From NCBI RefSeq assembly GCF_003853705.1, contig NZ_QTQI01000033.1:1-64000 (forward strand): DNA of 64,000 nucleotides. The letters are read 5' to 3'. Within the stretch, counting starts at the first letter, position 1; each line of letters starts with the position of its first letter. The translations under genes were made by a program, and so were the position numbers. This stretch comes from Burkholderia sp. Bp8992 (GTDB lineage Bacteria; Pseudomonadota; Gammaproteobacteria; Burkholderiales; Burkholderiaceae). Shown here piece by piece: positions 55,213 through 64,000 of this stretch. The notes under the pieces are model-generated. The model was not told the origin of the DNA and did not search any database. It was given only the letters and a program-made list of their open reading frames with translations.

Positions 55213-56694
<1,482 letters not shown>

Positions 56695-56805
56695 GCGTGA
56701 CTGCGGGGCCGCACGCACGACATGCGTTACAGTGGACGCCGTCGTGCGGCCTGCCTGCCGGCCGGCCCGCGGGGCGGGCCCCCTGATCCGAACCGAATCG
56801 CTATC

Positions 56806-57762
56806 GTGTCCAAGTCCTCAGAAAAACTCGATCTCGCCACACGCGCCGCGTGGCTCTACTACGTCGCAGGCGACACGCAGAACGAAATCGCCGAGAAGCT
56901 GCAGGTGTCGCGCCCCGTCGCGCAGCGCCTCGTCGCGTTCGCGGTCGAGAAGAACCTGATCCGCGTGCGCGTCGACCATCGGCTCGCCGACTGTCTCGAC
57001 CTCGGCGCGCAGTTGTCGAAACGCTACGGCCTCGCGATGTGCGAAGTCGTGCCCGTCGACGCCGATGCGCCCGACGCGATCGACCGCAAGCTCGCGGTCG
57101 CCGGCGCGCAGGTGATGGAGCGCTACCTGAACGAAACGCGGCCGATGGTGATCGCGGTCAGCAGCGGCCGGACGCTGAAGGCTGCGGTCGCGCAGATCGC
57201 GCAGATCGACCGCCCGCAGCACCGGCTCGTGTCGATGGTCGGCGCGATCGCGGCCGACGGCTCGTCGAACCGCTACGACGTCGCGCAGTACATCTCCGAG
57301 AAAACCGGCAGCAAGCACTTCCTGCTGCCCGCGCCGCTGTTCGCCGACAGCGACGCCGAGCGCGCGCAGTGGTGCAACCACCGGCTGTACCGGATCGTCG
57401 AGGCGCTGTCCGGGGAAGCCGACGTCGCGTTCGTCGGGATCGGCAACATCGGCCCGCACTGCCCGCTCTACGAAGACGGCTTCATCACCGAACAGGAACG
57501 CGACGAGATGACCGCGCTCGGCGCGGTGGCCGAACTGCTCGGCGTGCCGATCGACGCGCAAGGCACGCAGATCACCGTGTCGACGAGCGCGCGCGTGACG
57601 AGCGTGGCGCTCGCGACGCCGCCCAAGCTGCCGACGATCGCGTTCGCCGGCGGCCCGAAGAAGCACGACGCCGTGATCGCGGCGCTGCGCGGCGGCTGGC
57701 TGTCGGGGCTCGTCACCGACGAAGCATGCGCACGCGCCGCGCTCGCCGCGAAGGCGGCCTGA
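56806..57762 (+). CDS. SorC-family sugar-binding transcriptional regulator
   Basis: A 318-residue regulator starting at GTG 56806. Residues about 1-55 carry the helix-turn-helix (RAAWLYYVAGDTQNEIAEKLQVSRPVAQRLVAFAVEKNLIRV). The rest is the SorC phosphosugar-binding domain, with VAVAG-type loops, ISSGRT-like AVSSGRTLKAAV and FVGIGNIGP. Location at the end of dalD-xylB makes it the likely controller of polyol or pentitol catabolism. An earlier in-frame ATG at 56722 is not conserved. The palindrome upstream of dalD is a candidate site. Confidence 0.9.
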   Translation: MSKSSEKLDLATRAAWLYYVAGDTQNEIAEKLQVSRPVAQRLVAFAVEKNLIRVRVDHRLADCLDLGAQLSKRYGLAMCEVVPVDADAPDAIDRKLAVAGAQVMERYLNETRPMVIAVSSGRTLKAAVAQIAQIDRPQHRLVSMVGAIAADGSSNRYDVAQYISEKTGSKHFLLPAPLFADSDAERAQWCNHRLYRIVEALSGEADVAFVGIGNIGPHCPLYEDGFITEQERDEMTALGAVAELLGVPIDAQGTQITVSTSARVTSVALATPPKLPTIAFAGGPKKHDAVIAALRGGWLSGLVTDEACARAALAAKAA

Positions 57763-57790
57763 CACCGCCGCCGGCGCCGGCGCTAGCCGC

Positions 57791-59014
57791 TCACGCCGCG
57801 CGCGGCGCCGGAAACGCATGGCGGCGTGCGCGCCACGCGCCGATCCACGCGGCCGCCAGCAGCGCGACGAGCACCCACGGAATCGCACCCGCGCCCGTCG
57901 CGCCGAGCAGCATCCCGCCCGCGATGCCGCCACCGGCGATCGCGAGATTCCACACCGTCACGAGCATCGACTGCGCGACGTCAGCCGACTCGCCCGCCGC
58001 GTTCGCGGCAGCGGTCTGGAACAGCGTCGGTGCGCCGCCGAACGCGAGTCCCCACAGCGCGACACCCGCGTAGACGATCGCGATCCCGGAACCGGCGCCG
58101 AGCATCAGCGCCGCGAGCGCGAACAGCGCGATGCTGGCGAGCGTCAGCTGCCGTTGCGCCGCGCCGATCCAGGCGCCCGTCAGCGCGATGCCGGCCAGCG
58201 ACGCGATCCCGAACACGAACAGCACCACGTCGACCTGCGCGCCCATCCGCACGCCTGCCAGGAACGGCGCGACATACGTGTACAGCATGTTGTGTGCGAG
58301 CACGTACGCGAACATCACGGTCAGCACCGGCCGCACGCCGGGCAGCGTCATCACGCCGAGCACCGGCTCGCGTGCGCCGGCGGGCTGCCCTGGATAGTCG
58401 GGCACGCGCAGGCGGATCCAGCCGATCAGCGCGAGCGCGGCCAGCGTGATCAACGCGAACGCGACACGCCAGCCGAACAGCGCGCCGAGCGCGGTGCCGG
58501 CCGGAATGCCGATCGACATCGCCGCCGGTATGCCGAGCATCGCGACCGCGATCGCGCGGCCGCGCAGCGATGGGTCGACCATCCGGCTCGCATAGCCGGC
58601 CAGCAGCGCCCACAGCAGGCCGGCCGACATCCCCGCGACGAACCGCGCGGCCAGCGTGAGCGCGTAGTACGGCGACACGGCCGTCAGCGCGTTCGATACG
58701 ACGAAGCCGGCCAGCGCCGCGAGCAACAGGCGGCGCCGGCGCATCGCGCGCGTCGCGGCAACGAGCGGAATCGCCGCGACGATCGAGCCGAGCGCGTAGA
58801 CGGTCACCAGTTGGCCGATCAGCGCCTCGGTCACACGCAGGTCGGCGCTCATCAGCGGGAGCAGGCCGGCCGGCAGCGCTTCGGTGAGCACCGTGATGAA
58901 GCCGGCGGTGGCCAGCGCGAGCAGGTTCGCGACGGGCAGGCGCGCACCGGCCAGCGTGGCCGAATCCGCCGGACGATCGGCAGCGCGCTCGGAAACGGAT
59001 ACGCACTCGCTCAT
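57791..59014 (-). CDS. MFS transporter, DHA1 (12-TM) family
   Basis: A 407-residue 12-TM transporter starting MSECVSVSERAADRP. LALATAGFITVLTEALPAGLLPLMSADLRVTEALIGQLVTVYALGS and RFVAGMSAGLLWALLAGYASRMVDPSLRGRAIAVAMLGIPAAMSIGIPAGTALG match the AraJ/NepI/YdhP-type exporters. Substrate is unknown. Its ATG overlaps the stop codon of the upstream serine hydrolase as ATGA, so both are made from one message. Confidence 0.9.
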   Translation of the reverse strand: MSECVSVSERAADRPADSATLAGARLPVANLLALATAGFITVLTEALPAGLLPLMSADLRVTEALIGQLVTVYALGSIVAAIPLVAATRAMRRRRLLLAALAGFVVSNALTAVSPYYALTLAARFVAGMSAGLLWALLAGYASRMVDPSLRGRAIAVAMLGIPAAMSIGIPAGTALGALFGWRVAFALITLAALALIGWIRLRVPDYPGQPAGAREPVLGVMTLPGVRPVLTVMFAYVLAHNMLYTYVAPFLAGVRMGAQVDVVLFVFGIASLAGIALTGAWIGAAQRQLTLASIALFALAALMLGAGSGIAIVYAGVALWGLAFGGAPTLFQTAAANAAGESADVAQSMLVTVWNLAIAGGGIAGGMLLGATGAGAIPWVLVALLAAAWIGAWRARRHAFPAPRAA

Positions 59015-60207
59015 GGCGCACTCCGATCGTCGACGCCATACACCGCATCGCGCACATCGGTGACGATGCGCCCGTGCATCCCTTCGTATAACGTATTGGT
59101 CAGTGCCACCACCGTCAGCCCTGCCGCCCGGTCGACGAACCACGCATGCCCGTAGGCGCCGCCCCAGCGCCAGGTGCCGACCGATTCCGGCGATTGCGCG
59201 GCCACCGGGTCATGCAGCACGGAAAAGCCGAGCCCGAAGCCGAACCCCGGCGCGTCCGGCAGGTCGTGCGCGCCCGGCTGGATGCGTGACATCTCGTCGA
59301 TCCAGCGCGGTGCGAGCCAGCCGTCGAGGCCCGTGCGCAGCGTATCGAGCAGCGTCAGGCAATCGTGCGCGGTGCCGACCATGCCCGCGCCGCCCGACGG
59401 CCACGCGGTCGCATCGAACGCGCGCGCCGGCTCGAAACGGATGCCGACCGTGCCGTCGAACACCGGCACGAGCTCGTCGTCGGCCATCCGGCGCGGCGCG
59501 CCCGGCGTGCTCACGTAGGGCGTCGCGACGCGCGCGGCGTCATGCGCGACGAATCCGGTATCGGCCATCCCCAGCGGCGTCGTGACGAGCGCGGCCACGG
59601 CATCGGCGAGCGGCCGGCCGTCGACCGCTTCGATCAGCGCGCCGACCACGTCGGTCGCGAGCGAATAGTCCCACGATGTGCCGGGCGCGAACCGCAGCGG
59701 CACACGAGCGATGCGCCGGACGTTCTCCGCCAGCGACAGGCCCGCGCGATCCATCCCGTCGGACACGCCGGCGCGCGCATACGGGCCGTCGCCATCGGCT
59801 TCGAGAAAGCGGTAGCCGAGCCCGGCCGTATGCGACAGCAGATGCCGCAGCGTGATATCGGCACGCGTGCCGTCGGGCAGCGTCGGCTGGAACGCCGGCA
59901 GCCAGCGCGCGACCGGCTCGTCGAGCCCGATGCGCCCTGTCGCGACCAGCCGCATCGCGGCCGCCGTCACGATCGGCTTCGACACCGACGCGAGCCGGAA
60001 CACCGTGTCCTCGCGCATCGGCGTGCCGGCTTCGCGATCGGCCAGCCCGGCCGCGCGTGCATAACGCAACTCGCCGTCGCGCGCGACCAGCACGACCGCG
60101 CCGACCGCGCGCGCGTCGGCCATCGCACGATCGAGCACGGCGTCGAGCCGCGCGCGCAGCGCGGCGTCCGGCTCTCTGCGGTGGGTGGGGACAGACAGGG
60201 ATGACAT
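59011..60207 (-). CDS. Serine hydrolase, beta-lactamase/class C (esterase) family
   Basis: A 398-residue penicillin-binding-protein-fold hydrolase. The catalytic SxxK is Ser74-Val-Ser-Lys77 in FRLASVSKPIV, and the Tyr motif is Tyr181 in WDYSLATD. The third motif region is WGGAYGHAWFVDRAAG. No signal peptide is visible, so it is probably a cytosolic esterase rather than a true beta-lactamase. It is first in a two-gene unit with an MFS exporter and divergent from a LysR gene, an arrangement that could handle an esterified toxin or metabolite. Substrate is unknown. Confidence 0.87.
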   Translation of the reverse strand: MSSLSVPTHRREPDAALRARLDAVLDRAMADARAVGAVVLVARDGELRYARAAGLADREAGTPMREDTVFRLASVSKPIVTAAAMRLVATGRIGLDEPVARWLPAFQPTLPDGTRADITLRHLLSHTAGLGYRFLEADGDGPYARAGVSDGMDRAGLSLAENVRRIARVPLRFAPGTSWDYSLATDVVGALIEAVDGRPLADAVAALVTTPLGMADTGFVAHDAARVATPYVSTPGAPRRMADDELVPVFDGTVGIRFEPARAFDATAWPSGGAGMVGTAHDCLTLLDTLRTGLDGWLAPRWIDEMSRIQPGAHDLPDAPGFGFGLGFSVLHDPVAAQSPESVGTWRWGGAYGHAWFVDRAAGLTVVALTNTLYEGMHGRIVTDVRDAVYGVDDRSAP

Positions 60208-60289
60208 GGCGTGACCTCGAACGATGAAGGAACGCCCATCGTAGGGAGCCGGCGCGGGAAGAAAAACCGGGGTAGAGTTCCGGACACTC

Positions 60290-60305
60290 CGGACATCGAT
60301 GTCCG
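60290..60305. promoter_or_regulatory. 16-bp perfect palindrome upstream of the LysR gene
   Basis: CGGACATCGATGTCCG is fully self-complementary and lies 15 bp before the LysR start at 60321. An extra half site CGGACA occurs nine bases upstream at 60281-60286. It lies between the divergent hydrolase and LysR genes and is a good candidate for autoregulation and control of the hydrolase/MFS unit. Confidence 0.6.
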
Positions 60306-60320
60306 TAATCGGGGCCCAGC

Positions 60321-61205
60321 ATGGAAAATCTTGGCGGTTTCGTCGTGTTCGTCCAGGTCGCGGAAACGCGCAGCTTCGTCGCGGCCGGCCGCGCGCTCGG
60401 ACTGTCGGCATCGGCGATCGGCAAGCGTATCGCGCGGCTCGAGGCGCGCCTGAACGTGCGGCTCTTTCACCGCAGCACGCGCAGCATCACGCTGACGGCC
60501 GAGGGCGCGCGCTTTCTCGAACGGTGCCGGCGCGTGATCGCCGAAATCGACGCGGCCGAGCAGGAACTCACGCACAGTGCCGAAGCGCCGCGCGGGCGCC
60601 TGCGCGTGAGCCTGCCGACGATCGGCACGCTGCTGCTGCCGGTGCTCGCCGATTTCATCGCCGCGTATCCGGAGATCGAACTCGACATCGATTTCAGCGA
60701 CCGGCTCGTCGACGTCGTCGATGAAGGCTTCGACGTGGTGCTGCGCACGGGCCAGCCGTCGGATTCGCGGCTGTCGTCGCGACTGCTCGGCCATTTCCGC
60801 CAGCACCTCGTCGCGTCGCCCGGCTACCTCGACCGGCACGGCACGCCGCGCACGCCGGCCGATCTCGCGCGGCATCGCTGCCTGCACTACCGCTTCCCGA
60901 GCAGCGGCAGGCTCGAGATCTGGCCGCTGCGCGCGCCGCGTGACGGCACGCCGCCGGAGGTACCCGTCTCGATGGTCAGCAACAACGCCGAGACGCGCCT
61001 GTGCTTCGCGCTGCGCGGGCTCGGCATCGCATGCCTGCCCGAGTTCTTCGTGCGCGACGCGCTCGACGACGGCAGGCTGCGCGCCGTGCTCGACGACCAC
61101 GTCGCGAGCCGCACGCCGTTCTACGTGCTGTGGCCGTCGGGCCGCCATCCGATGCCCAAGCTACGCGCATTCGTCGACTACATGGCCGAGCACCTGCGGC
61201 TCTGA
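60321..61205 (+). CDS. LysR-family transcriptional regulator
   Basis: A 294-residue regulator. The winged helix is MENLGGFVVFVQVAETRSFVAAGRALGLSASAIGKRIARLEARLNVRLFHRSTRSITLTAEG. The effector domain (about residues 90-290) includes GRLRVSLPTIGTLLLPVLADFIAAYPEIELDIDFSDRLVDVVDEGFDVVLRTG, typical of the DmlR/CrgA-like clade. It is divergent from the serine hydrolase/MFS pair, which it probably controls. It ends 25 bp from the convergent ABC operon. Confidence 0.9.
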   Translation: MENLGGFVVFVQVAETRSFVAAGRALGLSASAIGKRIARLEARLNVRLFHRSTRSITLTAEGARFLERCRRVIAEIDAAEQELTHSAEAPRGRLRVSLPTIGTLLLPVLADFIAAYPEIELDIDFSDRLVDVVDEGFDVVLRTGQPSDSRLSSRLLGHFRQHLVASPGYLDRHGTPRTPADLARHRCLHYRFPSSGRLEIWPLRAPRDGTPPEVPVSMVSNNAETRLCFALRGLGIACLPEFFVRDALDDGRLRAVLDDHVASRTPFYVLWPSGRHPMPKLRAFVDYMAEHLRL

Positions 61206-61230
61206 GCACCGCAGGCGCACGTGCCGTGCG

Positions 61231-62340
<1,110 letters not shown>

Positions 62341-62402
62341 GATCTGTCTCCGTTCGTTCGTGATGCGCCGCGTTGAAAACGGCGCGCCTTCGTTCCTGAT
62401 TG

Positions 62403-63089
62403 CTAGTTCGGCAGCACCGCGCCCGTCGCCTGCCAGCGCGCGACGTAGCCGGGCAGCTCGTGCATGTCGTCGAATACGTGACGCGCGCCGATCCCGCGCA
62501 GCGCGTCGATCTGGGCCGCGGACGCATGCCCGCCGCCGACAAAGCCGAGCACGGTCATGCCTGCCGCGGCGGCCGCGGTGATGCCCGTCACGCTGTCCTC
62601 GACCACGAGGCACTGCGCGGGCGCGACCCCGAGCGTGCGCGCGGCCGCGAGATACACGTCGGGCGCCGGCTTCGGCCGCGCGACCGTATCGGCGCAAAAC
62701 AGCCGGTCGCCGAAGAAGCGTGCGAGGCCCGTGCGCGCGAGCGCCGCCTCGACGTATGCGCGATAGCTGTTGCTCGCGCAGGCCGTCGTCAACGGGATCG
62801 CGGCGAGCGCCGCATCGATGCCGTCGACCATCGGCGCATTGACGGCCGCCGCCTCGACCGCGGCGCGGATTTCGACGACGTCGTCGTTCGACAGCGTCCG
62901 CCCCACCGCCTCGGAAGCGCCGGCCAGCACGCGCTCGATGCGCAGCCCGAGCAGCGGCATCACGGCCGGCCGCACATCGATGCCCGGCCAGCGCACATCG
63001 AGTTCGTGCACGAGCACGTCGGCCGCCACTGCCTCGCTGTCGATCAGCACGCCGTCGCAATCGCAGATCAGGACGTTCGTCGCGCTCAT
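62403..63089 (-). CDS. HAD-superfamily phosphatase in the polyol transport operon
   Basis: A 228-residue HAD hydrolase of the beta-phosphoglucomutase/sugar-phosphatase subfamily. Motif I is ICDCDGVLIDSE (nucleophile Asp and general acid Asp at about residues 9 and 11). Motif II is TACASNS, and KPAPDVYLAAARTLGVAPAQCLVVEDSVTGITAAAAAGM carries the motif III Lys and motif IV acidic pair. The start overlaps the permease stop by four bases (ATGA). It may hydrolyse a polyol or sugar phosphate produced in the pathway. Specificity is not readable. Confidence 0.88.
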   Translation of the reverse strand: MSATNVLICDCDGVLIDSEAVAADVLVHELDVRWPGIDVRPAVMPLLGLRIERVLAGASEAVGRTLSNDDVVEIRAAVEAAAVNAPMVDGIDAALAAIPLTTACASNSYRAYVEAALARTGLARFFGDRLFCADTVARPKPAPDVYLAAARTLGVAPAQCLVVEDSVTGITAAAAAGMTVLGFVGGGHASAAQIDALRGIGARHVFDDMHELPGYVARWQATGAVLPN

Positions 63090-63937
63090 TTGACGGCCCC
63101 GAACGTGAGCCCGCGCACGAGTTGCTTCTGCGACAGCCAGCCGACGATCAGGATCGGCGCGACCGCCAGCAGCGACGCCGCGGACAGCTTCGCCCAGAAC
63201 AACCCTTCGGGGCTCGAGTACGACGCGATGAAGACGGTCAGCGGCGCCGCGTTCGAGCTCGACAGGTTGATGCTCCAGAACGCCTCGTTCCACGACAGGA
63301 TCACGAGCAGCAGCGCGGTCGACGCGAGCCCCGGCAGCGCCATCGGCATCAGCAGGTAGACGATCTCCTGCCACGTCGATGCGCCGTCGATGCGCCCGGC
63401 TTCGAGGATGTCCTTCGGGATTTCGTTGAAGTACGTGAAGGTCATCCACACCGCGATCGGCAGGTTGATCAGCGTGTAGACGATCACGAGGCCCGACACG
63501 GTATCGAGCAGCCCCGCGTTCTTCCACAGCAGGTAGATCGGCACCAGCACGCCGACCGACGGCATCATCTTCGTCGACAGCATCCACAGCAGCACCTTCT
63601 GCGTGCGGTGGTTCGGGAAGAATGCCATCGCGTACGCGGCCGGCACCGCGAACAGCAGCGAGATCACCGTGACGCCGGCCGAGATCAGCACCGAATTCCA
63701 CGCGAACGAGAAGTAGTTGCTGCGCGCGAACACCTCGCGGAAGCTGTCGAGCGTCGGCATGAAGAACAGCGTCGACGCGTATGCCTGCTGCTCGGTCTTG
63801 AACGCGGTGATCGCCATCCAGAAGATCGGGAAGAACAGCAGCAGCGCGATCAGCCACGCGAGCGTGCCGGGCAGCGCGCGCCGCACGAGGTCGAATGCAG
63901 CCGGCGCGCGCCGGCCTGCGATAGTCAGGTCGCTCAT
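63086..63937 (-). CDS. ABC transporter permease, SmoG/MalG-like
   Basis: A 283-residue inner-membrane permease with six helices. The EAA loop that contacts the ATPase is DILEAGRIDGASTWQEIVYLLMPMALPG (about residues 178-205). The N-terminal TM region is LAWLIALLLFFPIFWMAITAFKTEQQAYA, and the C-terminus reads LSQKQLVRGLTFGAVK as in SmoG/MalG proteins. It overlaps the upstream permease and the downstream HAD gene by four bases each, so the operon is tightly coupled. Confidence 0.93.
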   Translation of the reverse strand: MSDLTIAGRRAPAAFDLVRRALPGTLAWLIALLLFFPIFWMAITAFKTEQQAYASTLFFMPTLDSFREVFARSNYFSFAWNSVLISAGVTVISLLFAVPAAYAMAFFPNHRTQKVLLWMLSTKMMPSVGVLVPIYLLWKNAGLLDTVSGLVIVYTLINLPIAVWMTFTYFNEIPKDILEAGRIDGASTWQEIVYLLMPMALPGLASTALLLVILSWNEAFWSINLSSSNAAPLTVFIASYSSPEGLFWAKLSAASLLAVAPILIVGWLSQKQLVRGLTFGAVK

Positions 63938-64000
63938 TTTTCGTACTCCCCCTTCAGGTTGCGCGCGAGCATCCGCACGAGGAAGAACGACACGACGTTC
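63934..64000 (-). CDS. ABC transporter permease, SmoF/MalF-like, C-terminal fragment at window edge
   Basis: Only the last 21 codons are in the window. They read NVVSFFLVRMLARNLKGEYEK followed by TGA, the usual end of the MalF/SmoF-type partner permease. The stop overlaps the SmoG-like start as ATGA. The rest of the gene and presumably the solute-binding protein lie beyond the right edge. Confidence 0.8.
   Translation of the reverse strand, partial: NVVSFFLVRMLARNLKGEYEK

Overview
The window is high-GC chromosomal DNA with dense genes on both strands. Gene content and order (lpxK-trm112-kdsB-adk, murJ/rpsT/argF, xerD-ogt-queG/tsaE-amiC, kynR/kynBUA) point to chromosome 1 of a Burkholderia, most likely a Burkholderia cepacia complex member. 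This rests on recognised protein families and remembered synteny, not on a database search. I see no rRNA, tRNA, CRISPR array, prophage or insertion sequence.

Layout. 1-9.3 kb is accessory: the tail of a Gly/Asn-rich repeat ORF butted against an apparent short-chain dehydrogenase fragment, then an aldo/keto reductase, a GntR regulator, a re-ordered CaiB/BaiF CoA-transferase, a DUF2917 protein, a 14-TM MFS exporter, a catalytically dead EAL protein, a methyltransferase, a panE remnant, an Mpo1-like protein and a Crp-family regulator. 9.3-24.7 kb is mostly housekeeping: chrA, sodB, xseA, the LPS genes lpxK and kdsB with a Trm112-like gene, adk, an HSD10-like dehydrogenase, a SirB1-like protein, murJ, rpsT, argF, murB, yajQ and plsY. 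24.7-39.8 kb holds ybaK, an acyl-CoA synthetase, xerD, ogt, queG, tsaE, amiC, an EamA transporter, a pirin, cnoX, tcdA, pdxH, cfa, a DUF72 protein and msrA.

39.8-64 kb is catabolic. An SBP56 protein is translationally coupled to an unidentified membrane protein. The kynurenine module (kynR facing kynB-kynU-kynA) takes tryptophan to anthranilate. A divergent LysR/mdlC locus encodes benzoylformate decarboxylase, an aldehyde dehydrogenase, a ketopantoate-reductase-family enzyme and, after a gap, an AAHS aromatic-acid permease. It looks like a mandelate pathway in which the reductase-family enzyme could replace the usual flavin mandelate dehydrogenase. A polyol locus follows: dalD-xylB-sorC on the plus strand, and at the right edge an opposing ABC transporter operon (ATPase, HAD phosphatase, two permeases). 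An unrelated serine hydrolase/MFS/LysR group lies between its two halves.

The most notable observations are the mandelate-type operon with a probably NAD-linked KPR enzyme, the 45-bp palindrome upstream of dalD, the EAL protein that has lost its catalytic residues but kept a sensor-like domain, the re-ordered CoA-transferase, the SBP56/membrane-protein pair, a (CACTG)5 tract upstream of chrA, and a Fur-box-like promoter upstream of lpxK where exbB-exbD would be expected. None amounts to a demonstrated new system.
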